A DNA stretch of 50,263 nt. Origin: Ignavibacteriota bacterium. GTDB taxonomy: Bacteria; Bacteroidota; Ignavibacteria; UBA10030. Shown here in pieces: positions 16,164-25,960 of the stretch. Within the stretch, counting starts at the first letter, position 1, and each line of letters opens with the position of its first letter. The DNA lies in contig PMZI01000083.1 of the NCBI GenBank assembly GCA_003170475.1, positions 30,637 through 80,899 on the forward strand. Direction: 5' to 3'. The position numbers were made by a program, and so were the translations under genes. The notes beneath the pieces were generated by a model. It saw only the letters and a program-made list of their open reading frames with translations, was not told the DNA's origin and made no database searches.

Positions 16164-18774
16164 GAATCATTGATGATGAGCCGCTGCTCGATGGAACGAG
16201 ATGCGAAAGATATTCTTGTCTTCGGCCATAGCTCACAAGAAACCTGGTGTGGCCGCGTTGCAGAATCTGCCAAGGGGAGCAATCAATGAAGACCCACACT
16301 GCCCTCACAGTCGCCCTGCTTCTGATTGCTCTGACCTCTCCATCATACCCCCAAGCCAAGAAATACTATGTGGATGCCACGGGCGGATCGGATGCTAACA
16401 GCGGCCTGTCACCTTCAGCGGCATGGAAGACGATTGACAAGGTCAACGCGTCAACGTTTGCTCCGGGTGATTCCATTCTCTTTAAAAGAGGAGAATCGTT
16501 CAGGGGAAGCCTGGTGCCATCCAGCGGATCGCCATCTGGATACATCACCTACAGTGCTTATGGAAGCGGAAACAAGCCGAAGTTGCTGGGCGCATACGAC
16601 AGGAGTTCCCCTTCAGACTGGACGAATCAAGGTGGGAACATCTGGAGGACGAAGTACCATTCCGTGAATCTTGTTGGTACTGAACTTCTGCCAAATCCTG
16701 ATTTCTCCAGTGACCTCTCTGCATGGGAAAAATACGACGATCCCTCCACGGGCGCTTCAACCGCCCTCTCAAGGACGACGGTGGCGGGTGAGTACTTCAC
16801 TGCACCCGCGGGTGCCAGGCTGGTTTGCACCAATCACGGAGATGGCTCCAATCCGTGGAACACAGACATACAGCTCTCTACGGTAGTCGGATCAATAAGA
16901 GCGCTAGCCTGGTACCGCCTCTCGTTCATGGCAAAAGCAACGCGACCTTTTGCGGTGCCTCAAAACAAGATAACGCTCCATCAGTATGCTTCTCCCTGGG
17001 CGAACTACTCGTCGTCTGTTTCACCCCCCGTAGCAATCACCACTCAATGGACTTCCAACGAGATCTATTTCCATGTGGACACCACGGCGAGCAACAGCAG
17101 GATCATTATTTATCTCGGCAGTGTGATGCCCAATGGCGACACACTGTTCATTGATGCAGTGAGTTTCAAAGAGTGTGATGCGAATCCCGAGCCTCTCAGC
17201 GTTGATGTTGGAAACCTCATTTTCAATAACGAAACATCCTGGGGAGTATTGGTGTGGAATAGGTCCGATCTGAATGCCCAAGGGGAGTTCTGGTACGATG
17301 AGGTGAACGATCTTCTTGAGATGTACTCAGTTGTCAATCCCGGAAGTTACTATTCGCACTTGGAGCTGGGTCTTGACGAACGCATCATTGACATGACAAG
17401 CAAGAGCTATGGGGTCTGCGATAATCTAGATTTGCGCTATGGGTCATTTGGAGTCGAAGGGGGCAATACACATCATCTCTGGATAAAGAATTGCGATGTC
17501 TCGTACATCGGCGGTGGAAATATTACTGGTGTACATCCACCTGGACGCGGAGGAAACGGTGTGCAATTCTGGAATGGAAACCATGACAACATTGTGGAGC
17601 GATGTACGTTCAATCAGATCTACGACGCTGCAGTGACCGCGCAGGGAAATGACTCTGCGGGATTTGATGTCTATAATATCTATTTCAGAAACAATGTTAT
17701 TAGGAACAGCGAATATTCGTTCGAATTTTGGGAAGGGGGAAGTCTGTCCCGGGCACATGACATCTATTTTGAGAACAATACTTGTTTGAATGCAGGCCGA
17801 GGTTGGGGGCACGCTCAAAGACCGGACCCCAATGGTACTCATCTGATGTTCTTTCCTTTCATCGCACAAACAACGAACGTCTACGTACGTAACAACATCT
17901 TCTTCGATGCTGCAGATCAATGCGTTCGATGGTGGAGAAAAGAGGACATAAGCAAGATCGTGGTTGAGCGCAATTGCTGGTACCAATCCAATGGTCTGTT
18001 GGCGAGAATTGATCTACAGGAGGGAATAGGGCCAGTCAACATAACCTACGACTATGCCACACAGTGGGACGCGTACCGAGCTGCGTCGAAGCAGGATTCC
18101 AATTCGATCCATGCTGATCCACTTCTGAATGCCGATCTCACACTTCAGGCAGCTTCTCCATGCATCGATGCAGGAAAGTCGCTGACGACCGTGCAGATGG
18201 ACTTCAATGGCACCGCACGGCCGCAGGGAGCGGCATATGACATCGGTGCATTTGAGGCTCCAGCGTGGTTGATTGCTCCTCCGACACTTCTGGCACCGAC
18301 AGACAACATGAAGCAGGTACCGATCAAACCGATATTGAGTTGGAAGAAATTGCCCAGAGCTCAGAAATACACGCTCGCGATATCTCTTGCGCCGACGTTT
18401 GCGAGTTTGGTGTTGATTGACACGACCATGATCGATACGACAAGAGCGATCGGACCCCTTCAATATGGCACGATTTACTATTGGCGAGTGTGTGCGCAGA
18501 ATGCCGGAGGGACGAGCGATTGGTCGCAAGTGAGGAGCTTTACCACGATCGCTGCAACACCACTGGGGCCAGCATACTATGTTTCACCAAATGGAAACGA
18601 CTCGAATCCTGGAACGGAAGCGCTCCCGTGGAAGACACTTGCGAAAGCTGCTTCGACGGCCACCGCCGGAGTGACTGTGTTCATCAAGCAAGGCACCTAC
18701 CACGAGCGCCTTGTGCCTGTGAACTCCGGGACTGTAAACGGACCAATAACATTTACATCCTACCCCGGTGATTC
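15905..18774 (+). repeat. Long direct repeat, copy 1 (T9SS tail, spacer, beta-helix start)
   Basis: This runs from the T9SS tail of the GH5-like gene, through the spacer, into the beta-helix gene. The DNA closely matches 23097-25960 in the same order, including noncoding sequence such as cttgtcttcggccatagctc. The end is where the second module (VPVNSGT...YPGDS) begins to diverge; exact limits need alignment. Confidence 0.85.
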
Positions 18775-20653
18775 TGTTACGGTCGATGGCACTGGAATGA
18801 TATTCCCCGGCCCACGGGATGGTGTCAGGGCTTGGACGGGGTTAGTACACGTTCAGGGTTTGCAATACATCAAAATATCCGGTCTGAGAGTTCTAAACTC
18901 GGACGCTACTGGAATATTCGTTGCACAAAGCAGCTCTGTCACTATCAGGCAAAACTATACAGAGAATACGTATTCGCCCGGAATACAGGCAGACTACAGT
19001 GATAACGTCTTGGTTGAAGCCAACGAAGTCGTACGGGCATGTACGGGCCACGATCAAGAGTGCATTTCGTTTTCATCCACGAACCACTTTGAGATAAAAA
19101 ACAATCGCGTTCATGACGGCCTGCAGGAGGGAATCGATGTGAAAGTAGGTTGCTCGAATGGAACCATCTGCTACAATGAAGTGTACAGCCAGACAGGACG
19201 TCCTGCTGGAATCTACATAGACGCATTCAGCGGTCACCAGTTCAACATCGACGTGTACGAAAACATTTGCCACGACAACGGTATTGGTATGACTGTTGGC
19301 TGTGAGAACGGGGGATTTCTTGAGGCAGTCAGAATACACCACAATAGAGTGTATAACAACGGCAGAGGTTTCTGGCTGGCGGGTGTCGGCGTGTCCTCAG
19401 CAAAACACCTCTTCAATAACATATGGATTTACGGAAATGAGTTTCATGACAATGAATTCGGCCTCGAAATAGGCGGCTACACGGGAACGGACATTGACAG
19501 CATTGGCGTTTTCAGCAATCTGATCTATCGTAACAAAGGTGTGGGAGTGCGGATCACTCGCTATGACGGACCGACAGGCGATTTTTCGATCCGAAACGTT
19601 TCGGTGATCAACAACACGATCTATGGAAACGGCACAGTGGGAAATGGGTGGGACGCAGATAATGGGGGCATCAATATTTTCAACATCACTCCTGTGAATA
19701 TGGTGGTTGGAGACAACATTCTCAGCAATAACACCGTTTGCACTATCCATGTTTCGCCGGAGGTTCTGTCTGGGAGTCTCACGATCGACTTCAATTTCTT
19801 CGATGGGTTCCGGAATTTTCTGGACGAGAACGCGGGGACAAATGCCGTCTATGGGATTCCATCATTTGTCGATTCCTTGAAGAACGATTATCATTTGCGT
19901 GCTACGTCGCCCTGTATTGACAAAGGAAATCCCAGTCAAGTGTACAACGATCCAGCAGATCAGAGCAAACCTGGATATGCTCTATATCCTGCTCAGGGGA
20001 CGCTGCGAAACGATATGGGTGCTTACGGCGGTCCGTATGCAACTTCCTGGGACCTGGCAACTTCTTTGGCAAAACCACAAACCCCGTTGCCCAACTCACC
20101 GGCTGACTCTGCGAGAGGTGTCTCAACAAAGCCGACGTTGAGTTGGAACATGGTCTTGGGATCGGACAGATACAGAGTGCAGCTCTCGACCAACGTCAGC
20201 TTTGGCACGAAGGTCATGGACGATTCAACGGTGACGGATTGCTATCGGCAGGTGGGTCCGCTCCAGATCAACACGACATACTATTGGCGAGTGAGTGCAG
20301 CAAATGTCGCCGGGACGAGCAGCTACTCTGCAGTGAGGTCATTCACGACGGGCGTTGCATCGGCTGTTGAGCAACTGGATGGTGCAGTCCCAAGAGAATA
20401 TGCTTTGAGCCAGAACTATCCCAACCCCTTCAATCCCGCCACGACAATCCAGTTCGCATTGCCGAAAAGCAGCTATGTAAGCCTGAAGGTGTACGACGCT
20501 TTGGGGAGAGAAATCACAATGTTAGTATCGCAGCAACTTAATCCCGGATATTTTACGATACGGTGGAACGCGAACGTTTCGAGCGGCATCTATTTCTACC
20601 GCCTGCAGGCGGGGAACTACGTGGCGACGAAGAAAATGATTTTGATTAAGTGA
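16286..20653 (+). CDS. T9SS-secreted two-module parallel beta-helix protein
   Basis: A 1455-aa secreted protein. AAGGGGAG upstream and a signal peptide (about 1-21, SPSYPQ) fix the ATG. Module A begins KKYYVDATGGSDANSG (DUF1565-like) with an inserted CBM-like jelly roll (about 130-290), then beta-helix coils rich in NN, VERC and YFRNN steps up to about 655. An FN3-like domain lies at about 665-755. Module B starts about 760 with YYVSPNGNDSNPGTE and runs as a second beta-helix with NRVHDGLQEGIDVK to about 1255. A second FN3 (about 1264-1355) and a T9SS tail (from about 1370, ending KKMILIK) follow. The fold suits polysaccharide lyases or binding proteins; no catalytic residues can be named. 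The stop overlaps a GTG ahead of the next gene. Confidence 0.9.
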   Translation: MKTHTALTVALLLIALTSPSYPQAKKYYVDATGGSDANSGLSPSAAWKTIDKVNASTFAPGDSILFKRGESFRGSLVPSSGSPSGYITYSAYGSGNKPKLLGAYDRSSPSDWTNQGGNIWRTKYHSVNLVGTELLPNPDFSSDLSAWEKYDDPSTGASTALSRTTVAGEYFTAPAGARLVCTNHGDGSNPWNTDIQLSTVVGSIRALAWYRLSFMAKATRPFAVPQNKITLHQYASPWANYSSSVSPPVAITTQWTSNEIYFHVDTTASNSRIIIYLGSVMPNGDTLFIDAVSFKECDANPEPLSVDVGNLIFNNETSWGVLVWNRSDLNAQGEFWYDEVNDLLEMYSVVNPGSYYSHLELGLDERIIDMTSKSYGVCDNLDLRYGSFGVEGGNTHHLWIKNCDVSYIGGGNITGVHPPGRGGNGVQFWNGNHDNIVERCTFNQIYDAAVTAQGNDSAGFDVYNIYFRNNVIRNSEYSFEFWEGGSLSRAHDIYFENNTCLNAGRGWGHAQRPDPNGTHLMFFPFIAQTTNVYVRNNIFFDAADQCVRWWRKEDISKIVVERNCWYQSNGLLARIDLQEGIGPVNITYDYATQWDAYRAASKQDSNSIHADPLLNADLTLQAASPCIDAGKSLTTVQMDFNGTARPQGAAYDIGAFEAPAWLIAPPTLLAPTDNMKQVPIKPILSWKKLPRAQKYTLAISLAPTFASLVLIDTTMIDTTRAIGPLQYGTIYYWRVCAQNAGGTSDWSQVRSFTTIAATPLGPAYYVSPNGNDSNPGTEALPWKTLAKAASTATAGVTVFIKQGTYHERLVPVNSGTVNGPITFTSYPGDSVTVDGTGMIFPGPRDGVRAWTGLVHVQGLQYIKISGLRVLNSDATGIFVAQSSSVTIRQNYTENTYSPGIQADYSDNVLVEANEVVRACTGHDQECISFSSTNHFEIKNNRVHDGLQEGIDVKVGCSNGTICYNEVYSQTGRPAGIYIDAFSGHQFNIDVYENICHDNGIGMTVGCENGGFLEAVRIHHNRVYNNGRGFWLAGVGVSSAKHLFNNIWIYGNEFHDNEFGLEIGGYTGTDIDSIGVFSNLIYRNKGVGVRITRYDGPTGDFSIRNVSVINNTIYGNGTVGNGWDADNGGINIFNITPVNMVVGDNILSNNTVCTIHVSPEVLSGSLTIDFNFFDGFRNFLDENAGTNAVYGIPSFVDSLKNDYHLRATSPCIDKGNPSQVYNDPADQSKPGYALYPAQGTLRNDMGAYGGPYATSWDLATSLAKPQTPLPNSPADSARGVSTKPTLSWNMVLGSDRYRVQLSTNVSFGTKVMDDSTVTDCYRQVGPLQINTTYYWRVSAANVAGTSSYSAVRSFTTGVASAVEQLDGAVPREYALSQNYPNPFNPATTIQFALPKSSYVSLKVYDALGREITMLVSQQLNPGYFTIRWNANVSSGIYFYRLQAGNYVATKKMILIK

Positions 20654-20661
20654 GGGTACAT

Positions 20662-23355
20662 ATGAGGATGCGAATCTGCTCATTGCTCATTCTGCTTTCT
20701 TTAGTCTTGGCTCTGCCATCTCGATCACAATGGATACAGACCAGCGGACCATATGGTGGTTACATTCATTCTTTCGCCGCCTTCGGCACTAACCTTTTTG
20801 TCGGAACCTTGGGCGGCGGTATTTATCTCTCCACCAATAACGGCGCACGCTGGACAGCGGCCAATACGGGTCTAACGAACACTTCTGTCTCTTCTTTTGC
20901 CGTCTTAGGCACGAATCTCTTTGCCGGAACCAATGGCGGCGTCTTTCTTTCCACCAACAACGGTACAAGCTGGACAGCTGTCAATGTGGGCTTAACGAAC
21001 ACCTATGTCAATGCTCTTGCTGTCGCCGGCACAAATCTCTTTTCGGGGACTTCCGGTGGCGGTGTCTTTCTTTCCACAAACAACGGCACAAGCTGGACGG
21101 CAGCTAGTACCGGTTTGACGAACATGAACGTCCATACCGTTGCCGTCGCCGGCACAAATCTCTTTGCTGGAACTTATGGTGGCGGGGTGTTTCTTTCGAC
21201 CAACAATGGTACGAGTTGGACTGGGCTGGGTACTGGGTCGACGAACACTTATGTCAACGCTCTTGCCGTCTCTGGCACAAATCTCTTTGCCGGGACTAAT
21301 GGCGGCGTCTTTCTTTCGACGAACAATGGGGCAAGTTGGACAACAGCTAATACCGGCTTGACAAACACCTCTGTTCTAACTCTTGCCGTCTCCAGCATGA
21401 ACATATTTGCTGGGACTTACGGGGGCGGTGTGTTTCTCTCCACCAATAACGGCGCCAGCTGGACTTTGGCCACTTCGGGCATGACAAACACTCAAGTCAA
21501 CGTTCTCGCCGCTCTCGGCACGAATCTTTTTGCAGGAACCGATGGCAATATCTTCCTTTCTACCAATAACGGCACAAGCTGGACCGTGGCGAATACCGGC
21601 TTGACGAGCACTACCATCTCTGGTTTTGCCCTCTCAGGCACGAATCTCTTTGCAGGGACTTCTGGTGCCGGTGTCTTTCTTTCGACCAACTCCGGCACGA
21701 GTTGGATCTTGGCCAGTACGGGGATGACGAACACGACGGTCTTGTCTCTCGCTCTCTCCGGCACGAATATCTTCGCCGGGACTAATGGCAATGGGGTTTT
21801 TCTTTCCACCAACAACGGCACAAGTTGGACTGCGGTCAACGCCGGATGGCCACAGTATGTTGGTGTCTATGCTCTTGCCGCCTCGGGCACAAATCTCTTT
21901 GCCGGGACTAATGGTAACGGCGTTTTTCTTTCCACAAACAATGGCACAAGCTGGACTGTGGTCAATAATGGCTTGACAAACACTAGTGTCATTGCTCTTG
22001 CGGTCTCCGGGGCAAACATCTTTGCGGGGACTAATGGCAACGGCGTTTTTCTTTCCACGAACAATGGCACAAGTTGGGTTGCGGCCAATACGGGCTTGAC
22101 GAACGCTTCTGTCTATTCTCTTGCTGTCCTGGGCACGAGTCTCTTTGCTGGGACTTTTGGTAACGGGGTCTTTCTTTCGACCGACAATGGGACAAGTTGG
22201 ACTTCCGTCGGACTATCGAACACGTATGTCTATTCTTTCGCTGTCTTAGGCACGAGTCTCTTTGCTGGGACTTTTGGTAACGGAGTCTTTCTTTCGACCA
22301 ATAATGGGACAAGCTGGACTGCTGTCAATGCGGGCTTGACAAACACTAATCTCAATGCTCTTGCTGTCGCCGGCACAAACCTCTATGCTGGGATTTACGG
22401 TGGCGGGGTCTGGAGTCGGTCGTTGTCGGAGATGCTCATCTCAAAGATTGCGTTAACCTCTGGGAACAGTCAGACAGCAGCAGTCAAAATGATTCTTCCA
22501 ACTCCTTTCGTCGTGACGGCGACGGATGCGGGCGGTAACCCGATGTCAGGCGTAACCGTGAGTTTTGCCATTTCATCCACGCCAACCGGAGCGAGCGGAC
22601 AATCCTTGAGCACTACTACGACCACTACCAACAGCAGTGGACAGGCCTCAACGGTATTAACACTAGGAAGCATGGCTGGGACGTATAGTGTGACGGCAAC
22701 ATCGACTGGATTGAATGGGAGCCCGGTGACGTTTAGCGCAACAGCGACAAATCCGGCTCCGGTATTGTCGAGTATCTCAACGAACCGAGCCGGCAGGGGG
22801 AGCAGAATCAATGTGGTCTTGACCGGGTCCAACTACATTCAAGGGGTGACAACAACGAGTTTTGGGCCGGACATAACGGTCAATACGCAAGATTTCCCTA
22901 TAAGTTCTTTGATAGTTGTCAATATTTCGATCAACAGTACTGGAGCAATTGGTACACGGGATGTGAGTGTGACGAATCCTGGTCCTGGAGGAGGGACGTC
23001 GACATTGAGTGGAGCATTTACAGTTGACGCATCCACACCGACAAGTGTAGAGAGCATGTTGGGTGCGGTTCCGGAGGAGTTTGTGCTCCATGAGGCTTAC
23101 CCGAACCCGTTCAACCCATCAACGAACATACAGTTTGATTTGCCAAAGACGGTTCCCGTGACGCTGGAGATCTACAACATCTTGGGGAGTAGGATTCGCA
23201 CATTGGTGAGGGGTGAATCTTTGAATGCCGGTCGATACACGGCTGCATGGGATGGCAGGGATGAAGGGGGGACAAGTGTGGCGTCGGGGGTGTACATTTG
23301 TCGGATCAGCGCGGGGGACTTCCAAGCATCGAAGAAAATGGCCTTATTGCGATAG
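20662..23355 (+). CDS. T9SS-secreted 14-repeat Asp-box propeller with Ig and IPT domains
   Basis: An 897-aa surface protein. The ATG at 20662 follows GAGGG and the previous stop by 8 nt, so it is translationally close to the beta-helix gene. A signal peptide (MRMRICSLLILL..., ending PSRSQ) precedes fourteen very uniform repeats of 40-41 aa (NLFAGTNGNGVFLSTNNGTSW). Thirteen have Asp-boxes; the last ends WSRSLSE without one, giving 2 x 7 blades. Then come a Big_1-like Ig domain (about 595-690, FVVTATDAGGNPMSGVTVSF), an IPT/TIG-like domain (about 695-790, GSNYIQGVTTTSFG) and a T9SS tail ending KKMALLR. No enzyme motif is seen; adhesion or binding is inferred. The repeats are much more alike than in the 7.2-kb paralogue, so expansion was recent. 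Confidence 0.92.
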   Translation: MRMRICSLLILLSLVLALPSRSQWIQTSGPYGGYIHSFAAFGTNLFVGTLGGGIYLSTNNGARWTAANTGLTNTSVSSFAVLGTNLFAGTNGGVFLSTNNGTSWTAVNVGLTNTYVNALAVAGTNLFSGTSGGGVFLSTNNGTSWTAASTGLTNMNVHTVAVAGTNLFAGTYGGGVFLSTNNGTSWTGLGTGSTNTYVNALAVSGTNLFAGTNGGVFLSTNNGASWTTANTGLTNTSVLTLAVSSMNIFAGTYGGGVFLSTNNGASWTLATSGMTNTQVNVLAALGTNLFAGTDGNIFLSTNNGTSWTVANTGLTSTTISGFALSGTNLFAGTSGAGVFLSTNSGTSWILASTGMTNTTVLSLALSGTNIFAGTNGNGVFLSTNNGTSWTAVNAGWPQYVGVYALAASGTNLFAGTNGNGVFLSTNNGTSWTVVNNGLTNTSVIALAVSGANIFAGTNGNGVFLSTNNGTSWVAANTGLTNASVYSLAVLGTSLFAGTFGNGVFLSTDNGTSWTSVGLSNTYVYSFAVLGTSLFAGTFGNGVFLSTNNGTSWTAVNAGLTNTNLNALAVAGTNLYAGIYGGGVWSRSLSEMLISKIALTSGNSQTAAVKMILPTPFVVTATDAGGNPMSGVTVSFAISSTPTGASGQSLSTTTTTTNSSGQASTVLTLGSMAGTYSVTATSTGLNGSPVTFSATATNPAPVLSSISTNRAGRGSRINVVLTGSNYIQGVTTTSFGPDITVNTQDFPISSLIVVNISINSTGAIGTRDVSVTNPGPGGGTSTLSGAFTVDASTPTSVESMLGAVPEEFVLHEAYPNPFNPSTNIQFDLPKTVPVTLEIYNILGSRIRTLVRGESLNAGRYTAAWDGRDEGGTSVASGVYICRISAGDFQASKKMALLR
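20780..22410 (+). repeat. Tandem DNA repeat, 14 units of about 120-123 bp (propeller blades)
   Basis: Units share a long motif ctctttgccgggact-aatggc-aacggcgtttttctttcc. Spacing between units is 120 or 123 bp. High nucleotide identity between units means copy number could change by slippage or recombination. Confidence 0.85.
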
Positions 23356-25960
23356 GAATCATAGATGATGAGCCACTACTCAATGGAACCAGATGCGAGA
23401 AGCATTCTTGTCTTCGGCCATAGCTCACAAGAGACCCCGTGTGGCCGCTATGCAGAATCTGACAAGGGGAGCAACCCATGAAGACCCACACTGCAATCGC
23501 GGTCGTGCTGCTTCTGGCTGCTTGGCCTCTTGATTCAGATGCTCAGGCGAAGAAGTACTATGTAGATGCCACCGGCGGGTCGGATGCCAACAGCGGCTTG
23601 TCACCTTCAGTAGCGTGGAAAACAATTGACAAGGTCAACGCGTCGACGTTTGCGCCGGGGGACTCCATCTTGTTCGAGAGAGGGGAAGCGTTCAGGGGAA
23701 GCCTGGTGCCGTCCAGCGGATCGCCATCCGGATATATCACCTACAGCGCTTATGGAAGCGGGAACAAACCGAAATTGCTGGGCGCATACGACAGGAGTTC
23801 CCCTTCAGACTGGACGAATCAGGGGGGAAACATTTGGAGGACAAAATACAAGTCGGTGAATCTTGTTGGGTCTGAACTTTTGCCGAATCCCGATTTTTCA
23901 AACGACCTCTCAGGCTGGCAAAAATATGACGACCCCACCACTGGTGCTTCAAGTGTCTTTTCAAGGACGACAACGGCGGGTGAGTACTACACAGGACCTG
24001 GCGGAGCGAGGTTGGTTTGTATCAATCGCGGATCCAACCAGTGGAACTCAGACATACAGCTTTTCACAGCAGTTGGATCAATAAAGGCGCTCTCTTGGTA
24101 CCGTCTCACATTCATGGCAAGAGCCACGCGGCCCTTTGCGATGCCCGAGAACAAGATAGCCTTGCACCAGTACGGTCCTCCCTTTACGCCGTACGCGTCC
24201 GCCGTAGCGCCCCCCATAGCGATCACGAGTCAGTGGACTTCATACGAAGCATATTTTCATGCGAGCACAACAGCGAGCGACGGGAGGGTCACGTTCTATT
24301 TTGGCAATATGATGCCCAATGGCGACACACTCTTCATCGATGCATTGAGCTTCAAAGAGTGTGATGAAAATCCCGCCCCACTCAATGTTGACGTCGGGAA
24401 CATCGTTTTCAACAATGAAACATCGTGCGGTGTATTGGTCTGGAACAGGTCGGACCTGAACTCCCAGGGGAAGTTCTGGTACGATGAAGACAATGATCTG
24501 CTCGAGATGTATTCTGTCAGTAACCCTGGGACGTACTATTCGCACATTGAGCTCTGCATGGATTGGGACATTATTAGTGTTGTCAACAAAAGCTACTTCA
24601 TTTGCGAAAATCTGGACATTCGAGACGGGGGAGGCAACGGATTCCAGGCAGCGAAGACACATCATTCCTGGGTAAAGAAATGTGACTTCTCATACATCGG
24701 AGGCGGCAACATCACCGGTGAGCACCCGAGGATACGAGGGGGGAATGGTGCTACGTTTTGGATTGGAAACCATGACAATATCATTGAGACTTGCACGTTC
24801 AATCAGATCTACGATACCGGCATGAGTGAACAGGGAGTAGACAGCGCCGGTTTCGAAGTGTACAATATCTACTTCAGAAACAACCTTATCAGTAACTGCG
24901 AGAACTCTTATGAGCTCTGGGCGCAAAGAGAATTGTCTACAGCTCATGACCTCTATTTTGAAAACAATACCTGCCTGGACGCTGGAAAAGGGTGGGGCCG
25001 TTCTCAACGGCCGAATCCGAATGGGGTTCATGTGCAGATATCGCCCATTCTCGCAAAGTCCTGGAATATCTACATACGGAACAACGTCTTCTACAACGCT
25101 GTGGATTACGGCATACGCTATTGGTGGATGGAGGACACCAAGCACATCATAGTCGACAACAATTGCTGGTACCAATCGAGCGGATCGTTCGTGAGGATTG
25201 ACAATTCTTCTTCGTGGCAGACCGTCAACATCATCTACGATTACTCGCAGTGGGATACCTATCGGGCAGCGACGAAGCAGGATTCCAATTCGATCCATGC
25301 CGATCCACTTCTGAATGCCGATCTGACTCTCCAGCCGGCATCTCCATGCATCGATGCCGGGAAGTCGCTAACGACAGTGCAGACGGACTACAATGGCACA
25401 GCGCGTCCGCAGGGTGCGGCATATGACATCGGTGCGTTTGAGGCTCCAGCCTGGTTGGTCGCCCCTCCGACTCTTCTGTCACCAACAGACAACATGAAGC
25501 AAGTTCCGATCAATCCGATGCTGACCTGGAAGAAACTGCCCAGGACTCAAAAATACTCGCTTGCGGTATCTCTGACGCCGACGTTTTCCAACCTGGTCTT
25601 GAGTGACACGACTGTGGTCGATACAACTAGAATGATCGGACCTCTTCAATATGGCACGATTTACTATTGGCGCGTATGTGCGAAGAATATCGGAGGGACG
25701 AGCGATTGGTCGTCGGTGCGGAGTTTCACGACGATTGCAGCAACGCCACTCGGTCCGTCATACTACGTTTCACCAAACGGTAATGACTCGAATCCGGGGA
25801 CGGAATCGCTCCCCTGGAAGACACTGGCGAAAGCTGGTTCGGCGGCTACAGCTGGTGTGACTGTATTCATCAAGCAAGGCGTTTACCGGGAGCGCCTTGT
25901 CCCTGTGAACTCCGGGACGGCAGACGCTCCAATCACATTCACATCCTACCCTGGCGATTC
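23097..25960 (+). repeat. Long direct repeat, copy 2 (T9SS tail, spacer, beta-helix start)
   Basis: Second copy of 15905-18774: the T9SS tail of the propeller gene, the spacer (taggaatcatagatgatgag...), and the N-terminal A module of the 2053-aa beta-helix gene. The order and noncoding parts are preserved. Confidence 0.85.

Noticed and set aside
20780-22410. Regularly spaced repeats that could suggest a CRISPR array
   Set aside because: The period of 120-123 bp is a multiple of three and the repeats encode propeller blades; no spacers or cas genes.
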